Positions 16,912 to 25,959 are shown, numbered from the stretch's first letter. The stretch: 64,000 bases of DNA from Thalassobacillus sp043497085 (GCA_043497085.1 JBIEKI010000018.1); one strand, 5' to 3'. Notes: generated from the letters alone by a model not told the origin. Numbers and translations are program-made.

Positions 16912-17277
16912 ATGGAAGAACAAAAAATGACATTCACAGAAGCGTATCTTCAAGAATATAAGCATGGAATTGGAACATTCACAGAGAAAATGCCGAAGAT
17001 CGCTCATCACTTCAATGCCTTTACAGAAGCAGCCTTTGAGGCTGGAGAGCTTTCTGAAAAAGAAAAGCAGTTGATTGCACTTGGAATCAGCGTGGTAGCC
17101 CAAGACGAGTATTGTATGATTTACCACACTAAGGGATGTATTGATCAAGGGGCAAGTGAAAAAGAAATTATGGAGGCTTGTGGAGTTTCTGCAGCCTTTG
17201 GGGGCGGGGCTGCAATGAGCCAGGCTGTTACTTTAGTACAAGAAGCGTATCAAGAGTTGCAAAATTTGCAACATTAA
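16912..17277 (+). CDS. yurZ: Carboxymuconolactone decarboxylase-like protein YurZ
   Basis: A 121-residue AhpD/CMD-fold protein. The family motif appears as DEYCMIYHTKGC near 65-76. The first Cys of the usual CxxC is replaced by Asp, leaving Cys68 and His72, so a disulfide reductase role is doubtful. ATG at 16912 follows GGGAGG; upstream TTG in the same frame lies within the terminator stem. yurZ stands between metQ and sufC in B. subtilis too. It may be translated from read-through of the metNPQ terminator or from an own promoter I cannot see. Confidence 0.85.
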   Translation: MEEQKMTFTEAYLQEYKHGIGTFTEKMPKIAHHFNAFTEAAFEAGELSEKEKQLIALGISVVAQDEYCMIYHTKGCIDQGASEKEIMEACGVSAAFGGGAAMSQAVTLVQEAYQELQNLQH

Positions 17278-17461
17278 GTATAATTCGAGCAAAACGGAGC
17301 AACGAGGAGCAAATTTGATTATATATCCTTGGTGTCCTGTTAAATGTTGTATAAAAATACAATTAGTATACCATCCGGTTATTTTGGTTTAAATGCGTTT
17401 TGGTCGGGGTAATATACCTGTGCTACACTTAATAGCATACAAAAACCGAAAGGATTGATTT

Positions 17462-17653
17462 ATTATTAACGACCAACTTAAGCTGAATTATACTTCCGAA
17501 ATGGAGAAAGCTATGCAGCAATCCCACGGAATTGGCTATGCCGAATATAGCAACAAGTTAGATCAGCGATTAAAAGTTGAACAGCGTCGTCAAAAAGATT
17601 ACGAAGAAAGCCGTAAAATAGTGGCTGAAGTAGATCGTCAATTGCATAAATAA
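17462..17653 (+). CDS. Small charged helical protein with apparent ATT start
   Basis: An open frame of about 62-63 codons, with strong coding character, runs from a stop at 17456 to TAA at 17651. No ATG, GTG or TTG precedes the first in-frame ATG at 17501, which has no ribosome site. GAAAGGA ends seven bases before ATT at 17462 (ten before ATT at 17465), so an AUU start is likely. The product is hydrophilic and helix-prone (KLDQRLKVEQRRQKDYEESRK). A strong terminator follows immediately. Function unknown. Confidence 0.6.
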   Translation: MINDQLKLNYTSEMEKAMQQSHGIGYAEYSNKLDQRLKVEQRRQKDYEESRKIVAEVDRQLHK

Positions 17654-17660
17654 TAAATTA

Positions 17661-17695
17661 AAAAAATCAGGTGGTAGCATACCACCTGATTTTTT
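17661..17695 (+). terminator. Terminator of the small ATT-start gene
   Basis: Perfect 10-bp stem ATCAGGTGGT / ACCACCTGAT (17666-17675, 17681-17690), a 5-nt loop, A run before and T run after. Confidence 0.92.
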
Positions 17696-17743
17696 CCGTT
17701 TATATCTATATAATAAGGAAAGTCCGTGTTATCCTAATAAGGT

Positions 17744-17775
17744 AGACTTTTTAAACCAAATGGTTTAGAAAGTCT
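17744..17775. promoter_or_regulatory. Palindrome upstream of the suf promoter
   Basis: AGACTTTTTAAACCA and TGGTTTAGAAAGTCT are complementary at 14 of 15 positions around AA. No T run follows, so it is not a terminator. It ends 20 bp before the -35 of the suf promoter, a position suited to a regulator site. The protein that binds it is unknown. Confidence 0.5.
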
Positions 17776-17795
17776 GGTACGTACAGTGAAAAAAG

Positions 17796-17824
17796 TTGAT
17801 AACAGTTTCGAAATGATATAAGAT
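17796..17824 (+). promoter_or_regulatory. Promoter of sufCDSUB
   Basis: TTGATA (17796-17801), a 17-bp spacer, TAAGAT (17819-17824); the sufC start is about 78 bp downstream. Confidence 0.6.
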
Positions 17825-17901
17825 TGTAATGAGAATAGATTGAGAATGGATGATGATCCTTAATCAAAAAATGATTTACAATAGATATGGAGGTATTAGT
17901 T

Positions 17902-18687
17902 ATGGCAGGATCTACTTTAGAAATTAAGAATCTTCACGTAGCGATCGAAGGTGAAGAAATTTTAACAGGTGTCAACTTGACTATAAACGGTGGAGAATTC
18001 CACGCAGTAATGGGACCAAACGGAACAGGGAAATCCACATTGGCATCAGCGATCATGGGTCACCCAAAATATGAAATTACTGAGGGTGAAGTTTATATTG
18101 ATGGGAAAGACGTATTGGAAATGGAAGTAGATGAACGTGCGCAAGCGGGGCTATTCCTTGCAATGCAGTACCCAAGCGAAATCAGTGGTGTAACAAACTC
18201 TGACTTCCTTCGTTCTTCTATCAATGCACGTCGTGAAGAAGGCGATGAGATCTCCTTGATGAAATTCATTAAAGAGATGGACGGAACAATGGACTTATTA
18301 GAGATGGATAAGAACATGGCACAACGTTATCTTAACGAAGGGTTCTCCGGCGGTGAGAAAAAACGTAATGAGATCCTTCAATTGATGATGCTTAAGCCTG
18401 CTATCGCAATCTTGGATGAAATTGACTCTGGATTGGATATTGATGCCTTGAAAGTCGTTTCTAAAGGTATTAATCAGATGCGTGACGACAACTTCGGCTG
18501 CTTGATCATCACTCACTATCAACGTCTATTGAACTATATCACTCCTGATAAAGTACACGTCATGATGAAGGGCCGTATTGTGAAGTCCGGTGGACCAGAA
18601 CTGGCGCAACGCCTGGAAGATGAAGGTTACGACTGGATCAAGCAGGAGCTTGGAATTGAAGATGAAACTGTAGGTCAAAAAGCGTAA
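17902..18687 (+). CDS. sufC: Fe-S cluster assembly ATPase SufC
   Basis: The soluble ABC-type ATPase of the SufBCD scaffold, 261 residues. Walker A GPNGTGKST is near 34-42, the signature FSGGEKKRNEI near 144, and Walker B AIAILDEIDSGLD near 166. ATG at 17902 is used, since TGGAGG lies 8-13 bases upstream and covers the in-frame ATG at 17887. It is the first of five suf genes in Firmicute order C-D-S-U-B. Confidence 0.97.
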   Translation: MAGSTLEIKNLHVAIEGEEILTGVNLTINGGEFHAVMGPNGTGKSTLASAIMGHPKYEITEGEVYIDGKDVLEMEVDERAQAGLFLAMQYPSEISGVTNSDFLRSSINARREEGDEISLMKFIKEMDGTMDLLEMDKNMAQRYLNEGFSGGEKKRNEILQLMMLKPAIAILDEIDSGLDIDALKVVSKGINQMRDDNFGCLIITHYQRLLNYITPDKVHVMMKGRIVKSGGPELAQRLEDEGYDWIKQELGIEDETVGQKA

Positions 18688-18705
18688 ACAGATAGGAGGG
18701 ATACC

Positions 18706-20016
18706 ATGACAGTAGAAATCTCACTAGGGTACGACAAAGAATATGTCACCAAATTTTCTGAAGGCTTGAACGAACCAGAATGGATGAAGACCCTTCGTCT
18801 GGATGCATTGCAGCAAGCGGAACGCCTGCCAATGCCAAAGCCTGATAAAACAAAAATCGACCGCTGGAACTTCACCAAATTCACACATGATTTACGTGGG
18901 GAGAAAATGGAGTCGTTAGCGGAGTTACCAGAACAAATCAAAAGCTTTATTGACCAGGATAAAGCTGAACAAAACTTAATTATTCAAAGAGATCAACGTG
19001 CCGCTTTTGCTTCCTTATCTCAATCCTTGAAAGATAAAGGTGTCATCTTCACAGACATGAAAACAGCGGTTAATGAACACAGCGATCTTGTAGAAAAATA
19101 TTATATGAAAGACGGGATTCAAGTAGATGAACATCGCCTGACTGCGTTGCATGCTGCGTTGATGAATGGCGGAGTATTCGTTTATGTTCCGGAGAACGTA
19201 CAAGTGGAAGAACCACTTCAAGCGATTTTCTGGCAGGAAGATCCGGAAGCTGCTTTATTCAATCATGTCATTGTCGTTGCGGATAAGAACAGTTCCGTGA
19301 CTTATGTGGAAAATTATCTTTCTCATAATAATGAAGACGAAGAAGCAGTAACTAATATTCTTACTGAAGTATTTGCTCACGATAATGCAAAAGTTTCGTT
19401 TGGAGCTGTAGATAACCTCGGCGCTGGCACTACTACGTATGTAAATCGCCGTGGGGTTGCAGACCGCGATGCAAAAATTGAATGGGCACTTGGCCAGATG
19501 AATGACGGCTCTACTATCTCGGAAAACTACACCTACCTGATGGGTGAAAATTCTCTTGGTGATGCGAAAACAGTATCTGTGGGACGCGGAAACCAAAAGC
19601 AGAACTTCACTGCACGAATAGTCCATTATGGTAAAGCTTCCGAAGGGTATATCCTGCAACACGGCGTCATGAAGGATAAAGCGACTGCCATCTTCAATGG
19701 AATTGGTAAAATTGAACATGGTGCTTCTAAGTCCAACGCTGAACAAGAATCACGTGTCTTAATGCTAAGTAAAGATGCCCGTGGGGATGCAAACCCAATT
19801 CTTCTGATTGACGAAGATGATGTAACTGCCGGTCACGCAGCATCTGTAGGCCGTGTCGACCCAATGCAACTATTCTATTTGATGAGCCGCGGTATGTCCC
19901 AAAAAGAAGCTGAACGTCTTGTCATTCATGGCTTCCTGGCTCCTGTAGTCAATCAACTGCCGATTGAAGCGGTGAAAGAACAGTTGACACAAGTGATTGA
20001 AGGGAAAGTAAATTGA
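18706..20016 (+). CDS. sufD: Fe-S cluster assembly protein SufD
   Basis: A 436-residue SufB/SufD-family beta-helix protein, partner of SufB and SufC in cluster assembly. The C-terminal conserved block includes HGASKSNAEQESRVLML and the family end pattern LFYLMSRGMSQKEAERLVIHGF. ATG follows AGGAGGG. Its TGA overlaps the sufS ATG (TGATG), so translation is coupled. Confidence 0.96.
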   Translation: MTVEISLGYDKEYVTKFSEGLNEPEWMKTLRLDALQQAERLPMPKPDKTKIDRWNFTKFTHDLRGEKMESLAELPEQIKSFIDQDKAEQNLIIQRDQRAAFASLSQSLKDKGVIFTDMKTAVNEHSDLVEKYYMKDGIQVDEHRLTALHAALMNGGVFVYVPENVQVEEPLQAIFWQEDPEAALFNHVIVVADKNSSVTYVENYLSHNNEDEEAVTNILTEVFAHDNAKVSFGAVDNLGAGTTTYVNRRGVADRDAKIEWALGQMNDGSTISENYTYLMGENSLGDAKTVSVGRGNQKQNFTARIVHYGKASEGYILQHGVMKDKATAIFNGIGKIEHGASKSNAEQESRVLMLSKDARGDANPILLIDEDDVTAGHAASVGRVDPMQLFYLMSRGMSQKEAERLVIHGFLAPVVNQLPIEAVKEQLTQVIEGKVN

Positions 20017-21236
20017 TGGATATTAAAGCTGTCCGTCAATCCTTTCCGATTCTGGATCAAGAGGTTAATGGACATCCGCTTGTATATTTGGATTCATCCG
20101 CCACTTCACAGAAGCCTGCTTCTGTAATTAAAAAATTGGATGACTATTATCGAGGTTACAACTCCAATGTTCATCGTGGTGTCCACACTCTTGGCACGAA
20201 AGCTACAGATGAATATGAAGGAGCCCGTGAGAAGGTTCGCCGCTTCATCAATGCTAACAGTACGCAAGAGGTTATATTCACTCGTGGAACAACGACCGCA
20301 ATCAACACGGTGGCTTCCAGCTATGGGCGTGCAGAGCTTGGCGAGGGAGATGAAATCGTCATCACTCCGATGGAACATCACAGCAACATCATCCCCTGGC
20401 AGCAAGTGGCAAAAGCTACTGGAGCAACCTTAAAATATATCCCGCTTCAAGCAGACGGTACCATTGATTTAAAAGATGTGGAAGAAACCGTTACGGATAA
20501 CACTAAAATTGTAGCAGTCATGCATGTATCTAATGTATTGGGTACGATCAACCCTGTTAAAGAAATAACGGAAATCGCCCACCGGCACCAGGCTGTCATG
20601 CTTGTCGATGGGGCGCAGAGCGCTCCCCATTTAAAAGTAGACGTGCAAGATTTGGATTGTGATTTTTATGCCTTTTCTGGTCACAAAATGTGCGGACCTA
20701 CAGGCATTGGCGTACTTTATGGCAAGCGCGCCTTATTGAATGACATGGAACCATTTGAATTCGGCGGTGAGATGATTGATTTCGTTAATCTCTACGACTC
20801 AACGTGGAAAGAGTTACCTTGGAAGTTTGAAGGTGGAACGCCGATTATCGGTGGTGCTATCGGTCTCGGAGCAGCGATTGATTTCATCAATGAAATTGGG
20901 CTTGAGGAGATTGAAGCTCATGAGCATATGTTAGTCGACTATGCGATGGATCGTATGAGGGAGATTGATGGCCTGACGATTTATGGCCCTGAAGAACGCG
21001 CAGGCCTGGTCACTTTTAACCTGGATGATGTACACCCGCATGATGTTGCTACCGTACTTGACGCGGAAGGCATCGCGGTCCGTGCCGGCCATCATTGCGC
21101 ACAGCCATTGATGCGTTGGCTGGATGTTTCAGCTACTGCCCGTGCCAGCTTTTATTTGTATAATACAAAAGAAGATATTGATCGACTTGTCGAAGGATTA
21201 CAAAAAACAAAGGAGTATTTTGGCGATGTCTTTTAA
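20016..21236 (+). CDS. sufS: Cysteine desulfurase SufS
   Basis: PLP enzyme supplying sulfur from cysteine, 406 residues. The PLP Lys is K224 in AFSGHKMCGP, and the persulfide Cys is C361 in AGHHCAQPLM. It is a group II desulfurase with the short active-site loop typical of SufS. The ATG overlaps the sufD stop by one base, and the 3' end overlaps sufU by 11 bp. Confidence 0.97.
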   Translation: MDIKAVRQSFPILDQEVNGHPLVYLDSSATSQKPASVIKKLDDYYRGYNSNVHRGVHTLGTKATDEYEGAREKVRRFINANSTQEVIFTRGTTTAINTVASSYGRAELGEGDEIVITPMEHHSNIIPWQQVAKATGATLKYIPLQADGTIDLKDVEETVTDNTKIVAVMHVSNVLGTINPVKEITEIAHRHQAVMLVDGAQSAPHLKVDVQDLDCDFYAFSGHKMCGPTGIGVLYGKRALLNDMEPFEFGGEMIDFVNLYDSTWKELPWKFEGGTPIIGGAIGLGAAIDFINEIGLEEIEAHEHMLVDYAMDRMREIDGLTIYGPEERAGLVTFNLDDVHPHDVATVLDAEGIAVRAGHHCAQPLMRWLDVSATARASFYLYNTKEDIDRLVEGLQKTKEYFGDVF

Positions 21237-21672
21237 TAACCTGGATACACTTTACAGACAAGTCATCATGGATCACTATAAAAACCCACGAAACCGTGGA
21301 ACCATTGAAGGAGACGACCACATGTCCATCGACATGAACAATCCTACCTGCGGGGATCGCATTCAGTTGCAGCTGCAAGTAGAAGATGGGCTGGTCAAAG
21401 ATGCTAAGTTTGATGGAGAAGGATGTTCCATCAGTATGTCTTCTGCTTCCATGATGACGCAAGCCGTCAAAGGAAAGCGTGTAGAAGATGCTTTGGCGAT
21501 GTCAAAGCTCTTTTCAGATATGATGCAAGGAAAAGAGATTGATGAGCAGGAATTTGATTTAGGGGATATCGAAGCACTACAAGGTGTATCGAAGTTCCCG
21601 GCTAGAATCAAATGTGCCACATTGGCATGGAAGGCTATGGAAAAAGGTGTTGACGAACAAGGACAGTCTTAG
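21226..21672 (+). CDS. sufU: Zn-dependent sulfurtransferase SufU
   Basis: A 148-residue IscU-like protein. In Bacillus it accepts persulfide from SufS through a Zn site and is not a scaffold. The Cys residues are in NPTCGDRI, GEGCSISMSSASMM and RIKCATLAW; the insertion between the second and third Cys marks SufU versus IscU. ATG at 21226 has AGGAG upstream and overlaps the end of sufS; the longer upstream frame only copies sufS in another frame. Confidence 0.96.
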   Translation: MSFNNLDTLYRQVIMDHYKNPRNRGTIEGDDHMSIDMNNPTCGDRIQLQLQVEDGLVKDAKFDGEGCSISMSSASMMTQAVKGKRVEDALAMSKLFSDMMQGKEIDEQEFDLGDIEALQGVSKFPARIKCATLAWKAMEKGVDEQGQS

Positions 21673-21705
21673 TCGCGGTATAACACCAAAAGGAGGTTTT
21701 TGATT

Positions 21706-23103
21706 ATGGCCAAAAAGGCGCCAGAAATCGAAGATTATAAATATGGGTTCCATGAGAAGGATATTTCCATTTTCCGTACTCAAAGAGGACTGACAAAAGA
21801 AATTGTTGAAGAAATTTCCCGCTATAAAGAAGAACCGGAATGGATGCTTGACTTCCGCTTGAAGTCATTGGAGCATTTTTATAAAATGCCGATGCCTCAG
21901 TGGGGCGGAGATCTTGCTGAACTTGATTTCGATGAAATCACTTATTACGTTAAGCCATCTGAGCGTTCTGAGCGTTCCTGGGATGAAGTCCCAGAGGAAA
22001 TCAAAAATACGTTTGATAAATTAGGAATTCCTGAAGCAGAACAGAAATACCTTGCTGGTGTATCTGCTCAGTATGAATCTGAAGTAGTCTACCACAACAT
22101 GCAAGAGGACCTGGAAAAACAGGGGATCATCTTTAAAGACACAGACTCTGCTTTGAAAGAAGACGAAGAACTTTTCAGAGAGTATTTCGGAAAAGTAATT
22201 CCTCCATCTGATAACAAGTTTTCTGCATTGAACTCTGCGGTATGGTCCGGTGGTTCTTTCATCTATGTACCAAAAGGTGTAAAAGTGGATACGCCACTAC
22301 AAGCTTATTTCCGTATCAATTCAGAAAACATGGGACAATTTGAGCGTACGCTGATCATCGTAGACGAAGACGCTTCTGTCCACTATGTAGAAGGTTGTAC
22401 AGCTCCTGTCTATACAACAAACTCCCTGCATAGTGCAGTCGTTGAAATTTTCGTTAAGAAAAATGCGTATTGCCGTTATACCACTATTCAAAACTGGGCA
22501 AATAACGTCTATAACCTGGTTACGAAGCGTGCTACTGCAGATGCCAATGCAACAATGGAATGGGTCGATGGGAACCTTGGTTCCAAATTAACCATGAAAT
22601 ATCCTGCTGTTATCTTGAAAGGCGAAGGCGCACGTGGAATGACATTATCCATTGCCCTGGCAGGTAAAGGACAGCATCAGGATGCCGGTGCGAAAATGAT
22701 TCATCTGGCACCGAATACGTCTTCTTCCATCGTTTCTAAGTCTATTTCTAAGCATGGTGGAAAAGTAACGTACCGTGGTATCGTCCAATTCGGACGTAAA
22801 GCAGAAGGTGCACGTTCCAACGTTGAATGTGACACACTTATCATGGATAATCAGTCAACTTCTGATACCATCCCTTATAACGAAATCATGAACGAGAATA
22901 TTTCGTTAGAGCACGAAGCGAAAGTATCTAAAGTGTCTGAAGAGCAGCTCTTTTATCTGATGAGCCGTGGTATTTCTGAAGAAGAAGCGACAGAAATGAT
23001 TGTCATGGGCTTCATCGAGCCATTTACTAAAGAGCTCCCAATGGAGTATGCGGTTGAAATGAACCGTCTTATCAAATTCGAAATGGAAGGTTCCATCGGT
23101 TAA
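21706..23103 (+). CDS. sufB: Fe-S cluster assembly scaffold SufB
   Basis: A 465-residue scaffold subunit of SufBCD. The conserved VHYVEGCTAP segment, the SNVECDTLIMD block with a Cys near 376, and the C-terminal LFYLMSRGISEEEATEMIVMGF signature identify it. ATG at 21706 has AAAGGAGG nine bases upstream; TTG at 21700 is too close. It is the last gene of the suf operon, followed by a terminator. Confidence 0.97.
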   Translation: MAKKAPEIEDYKYGFHEKDISIFRTQRGLTKEIVEEISRYKEEPEWMLDFRLKSLEHFYKMPMPQWGGDLAELDFDEITYYVKPSERSERSWDEVPEEIKNTFDKLGIPEAEQKYLAGVSAQYESEVVYHNMQEDLEKQGIIFKDTDSALKEDEELFREYFGKVIPPSDNKFSALNSAVWSGGSFIYVPKGVKVDTPLQAYFRINSENMGQFERTLIIVDEDASVHYVEGCTAPVYTTNSLHSAVVEIFVKKNAYCRYTTIQNWANNVYNLVTKRATADANATMEWVDGNLGSKLTMKYPAVILKGEGARGMTLSIALAGKGQHQDAGAKMIHLAPNTSSSIVSKSISKHGGKVTYRGIVQFGRKAEGARSNVECDTLIMDNQSTSDTIPYNEIMNENISLEHEAKVSKVSEEQLFYLMSRGISEEEATEMIVMGFIEPFTKELPMEYAVEMNRLIKFEMEGSIG

Positions 23104-23129
23104 TCCCCGATCACTTTCGATTTGAAATG

Positions 23130-23168
23130 AACCGTGCTGTTGATATGAATCAGCAGCACGGTTTTTCT
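23130..23168 (+). terminator. Terminator of sufCDSUB
   Basis: 10-bp stem AACCGTGCTG / CAGCACGGTT (23130-23139, 23154-23163), then TTTTTC. Confidence 0.88.
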
Positions 23169-23273
23169 TATTTCTTAACGGGTATGGGTATGGAAAAGAG
23201 TTTATCATCTCTTCCATGCTATACATAAACAATGATATGTTAGTATGAGAATGTAAATATGGATGTGAAATAA

Positions 23274-24101
23274 ATGGTATTCGTTTTAATCATCTCCGCA
23301 CTTATCGGATTGGTTTCGGCTTTTTTCGGGAGTATTGCCGGGCTTGGCGGAGGAATCATTCTCGTCCCTGTCATGTTGTTCTTAAGCCAGACTTTCGAGG
23401 CGTTCAGTTGGGCGACGCCTCAAAAAATAGTAGGAATATCTATAATTACGATGATTTTCACAGGTATGTCCTCCGCTTTATCCTATATGAAAAGTAACCG
23501 GGTAGATTTTAAAAGCGGATGGATTTTTCTTATAGGAAGTGTTCCTGGAGGGATCCTGGGGTCCTTTTTGAATCAGTTTTTTTCTGCCGGAAAATTTTCG
23601 CTATTATTTGGGATATTAATGTTATTAGTATTCGGTGTGTTTTTCCTGCCCAGAAAAAGTAAGAAGGCCCCGTTAGAAAAAAAACGGGGTGGGATCCAAC
23701 GGGAAATGGAACTCGATGGAGAGATACACCGGTATGCTTATTCTTCGATTGCTGGTGGTTTGTTGGCATTTTCAGTGGGGATGATGTCCGGACTATTCGG
23801 AATCGGCGGTGGTTCCTTGATGGTACCGGCCATGATTTTATTATTTGGTTTTCCCGCCCATGTTGCAACAGCCACATCGATGTTTATGATTTTCTTTATG
23901 AGCATATCCAATTCTGTTACCCACATCCTATTAGGTAATGTAGAATGGTTATACACACTGGCGTTTATTCCAGGAGCATATTTAGGTGGCATGTTAGGGG
24001 CAAAAGTGAATAAAGTGTTGAAAGGACAGTACGTCGAATGGTTTCTTAGAGTGATGTTGATAATTGTAGCGATTCGATTGATCTTGAAGGGTATAGGATA
24101 A
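23274..24101 (+). CDS. yunE: TauE/SafE-family sulfite/anion exporter YunE
   Basis: A 275-residue membrane permease with eight or so segments. Its two halves show the TauE repeat: GSIAGLGGGIILVP near residue 18 and GLFGIGGGSLMVPA near 172, each followed by a helix. A hydrophilic loop of about 25 residues lies between the halves. The ribosome site before ATG is weak (GATGTGA). It ends 9 bp before yunD, and yunE-yunD-yunC-yunB keep the B. subtilis order. The transported anion is unknown. Confidence 0.85.
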   Translation: MVFVLIISALIGLVSAFFGSIAGLGGGIILVPVMLFLSQTFEAFSWATPQKIVGISIITMIFTGMSSALSYMKSNRVDFKSGWIFLIGSVPGGILGSFLNQFFSAGKFSLLFGILMLLVFGVFFLPRKSKKAPLEKKRGGIQREMELDGEIHRYAYSSIAGGLLAFSVGMMSGLFGIGGGSLMVPAMILLFGFPAHVATATSMFMIFFMSISNSVTHILLGNVEWLYTLAFIPGAYLGGMLGAKVNKVLKGQYVEWFLRVMLIIVAIRLILKGIG

Positions 24102-24110
24102 GGAGATTTG

Positions 24111-25505
24111 ATGATGAAGGAAAAAATATTCTTATATTATACGAATGATCTTCACAGCCATTTTGAAAATTGGCCACAAATCATTGGATATTTTAATCAA
24201 CAAAAAGATAAACGGGAAAGACAGGGCCAGAGTTATTGGCTGCTGGATAATGGGGATCATGTAGACAGGTTCCATCCCATTGCTGAAGGATTGATGGGAA
24301 AAGGCAATGTCGAGCTGTTGAATCAGGCAGGATACCATTTTGCCAACCTTGGAAATAATGAAGGCATTACCTTATCACGTGAAGGATTGTACGAATTATA
24401 TGATGAAGCTGATTTCGAAGTGTTATGTGCCAATTTGAAAAGAGAGAAGGAACCACAGCCCTCATGGCTTAAAACCCATAAAGTGGTCGAGAGCAAGCAA
24501 GGAGTGAAAATCGGGGTCATCGGTTTGACTGCTCCCTTCCAATTGTTTTATAGCATGCTTGGGTGGAGTGTCGAACCTCCGTATGAGACCTTAGAACGAG
24601 AACTGTCGGCATTATCCGAACAAACAGATATCATCGTGCTGCTGTCCCATCTTGGCATCAATGATGATGAAGAAATCGCACGCCGGTTTAAAGAAATAGA
24701 TATCATCATTGGAGGTCATACCCACCACCTGTTCAGGAGTGGTGAGTTTATTGGAAATACGTTACTTACTGCTGCAGGCAAGCATGGTACTCACCTGGGA
24801 GAAGTTATGATGGAGTGGGATCATGAGATAGGGGAGTTGACACGAAAAGAAGCCTATGCCATCCCTACAGAAGATATGGCGAAAGACCAGGTCACTGCCG
24901 AAACTTTACAAACGATCAGGGAAGAAGCGATAGCTAATTTGAAAGAGCATGTGACGGAATTGCCTGCCCCTGAAGAAATAGGCTGGTTTCATGAAACAAA
25001 ATTGATGAAAGAGCTGGTAGAAACGCTTCAAGAATGGACGGAAGCGGATATCGCGATGCTTAATGCCGGCGTATTACTCGATCATTTGGCTGCCGGAGAA
25101 GTTTGTTATGAAGATGTCCATCGTATCTGCCCCCATCCGATGAACCCTTGTAAGGTAGAACTGACTGGAGATGAGCTCCTTGAAGTAATCCGGGCAGCAC
25201 ATACTAAAGAGTTTACTGAAATCAAGTTGAAAGGGTTTGGCTTTCGCGGTGAAGTCATTGGGCGTATGGTGTTTTCCGGAATTGAAATCCATACAAAAAA
25301 AGATGACCATGGAAATGAACGGGTAGAAAAAGTTCTTTTCAAAGGAGAACCGTTAGAACATGACGCTGTTTATCAGGTAGCTACCGCAGATACATTCACC
25401 TTTGGGCGGCTGCTTCCTGAAGTAGCGTATGCAATGAAGAAAAAATATTATATGCCTGAACTGTTAAGGGATTTGCTTGTAGCGACATTGAAACGCGAAA
25501 ATTAA
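24111..25505 (+). CDS. yunD: Metallophosphatase / 5'-nucleotidase-like YunD
   Basis: About 464 residues. The N-terminal calcineurin-type domain has TNDLHSHF (near 10), DNGDHVDRF (near 45), NLGNNEG (near 79), LLSHLG and GGHTHH (near 203), which are the metal ligands. The C-terminal half matches the 5'-nucleotidase C domain. There is no signal peptide, so it is cytosolic, unlike UshA. ATG at 24111 or 24114 serves AGGAG at 24101-24105. Substrate not known. Confidence 0.87.
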   Translation: MMKEKIFLYYTNDLHSHFENWPQIIGYFNQQKDKRERQGQSYWLLDNGDHVDRFHPIAEGLMGKGNVELLNQAGYHFANLGNNEGITLSREGLYELYDEADFEVLCANLKREKEPQPSWLKTHKVVESKQGVKIGVIGLTAPFQLFYSMLGWSVEPPYETLERELSALSEQTDIIVLLSHLGINDDEEIARRFKEIDIIIGGHTHHLFRSGEFIGNTLLTAAGKHGTHLGEVMMEWDHEIGELTRKEAYAIPTEDMAKDQVTAETLQTIREEAIANLKEHVTELPAPEEIGWFHETKLMKELVETLQEWTEADIAMLNAGVLLDHLAAGEVCYEDVHRICPHPMNPCKVELTGDELLEVIRAAHTKEFTEIKLKGFGFRGEVIGRMVFSGIEIHTKKDDHGNERVEKVLFKGEPLEHDAVYQVATADTFTFGRLLPEVAYAMKKKYYMPELLRDLLVATLKREN

Positions 25506-25511
25506 TATAAG

Positions 25512-25544
25512 CTCTAACGTTTGAACAAACGTTAGAGTTTTTTT
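25512..25544 (+). terminator. Terminator of yunE-yunD
   Basis: Perfect 12-bp stem CTCTAACGTTTG / CAAACGTTAGAG (25512-25523, 25526-25537) followed by seven T residues. Confidence 0.93.
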
Positions 25545-25596
25545 AAATTCTTTTCACACCTTTATGTCCTTCCTCATAGGGTAAAACAAAAAGGAT

Positions 25597-25917
25597 GTGG
25601 GGACCATCATTGATGTGAAACCGATTTTCATAGAAGAATACCCCTTTACTGCTATTAGTGTGGCACTTCCTAAAACCAACTTGCTGATTGTATCTAATGA
25701 TGAGGGCTATATCATGTGTGCTGCTCTCGATGTAGATTTATTAAGTGAAAAGTTAGCAGATCGTAAGGTGATTGCCGGTCGGGCTGTCGGTGTCCGTACC
25801 ATTGAACAGCTGCTTGACGCACCTCTTGAGAAAGTGACTGACGCAAGTAAAGAAAAAGGGTGGTCTCCTGGAATGACAGGTAAAGAAGCCCTTCTAAAGC
25901 TTGTTTCAAGAGAATAA
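25597..25917 (+). CDS. yunC: DUF1805 protein YunC
   Basis: A small cytosolic protein of up to 106 residues with the YunC core NEGYIMCAALDVDLL-like and AGRAVGVRTIEQLLDAP segments. No function is known for the family. The start is unclear: GTG at 25597 is only two bases from AAAAAGG, GTG at 25615 would lose conserved N-terminal residues, and by length the family start falls on ATC/ATT codons at 25606-25609. I keep 25597 as the outer limit. Confidence 0.82.
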   Translation: MGTIIDVKPIFIEEYPFTAISVALPKTNLLIVSNDEGYIMCAALDVDLLSEKLADRKVIAGRAVGVRTIEQLLDAPLEKVTDASKEKGWSPGMTGKEALLKLVSRE

Positions 25918-25931
25918 GATAATATACAAAG

Positions 25932-25959
25932 AAGCCGTCATCTTTGACGGCTTTATTTT
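25932..25959 (+). terminator. Terminator of yunC
   Basis: Stem AAGCCGTCA / TGACGGCTT (25932-25940, 25945-25953), 4-nt loop, then TATTTTA. Confidence 0.82.

Noticed and set aside
17828..17860. TGAGAAT direct repeats before sufC as a Fur or PerR box
   Set aside because: Direct, not inverted, repeats and poor match to the 7-1-7 Fur consensus.
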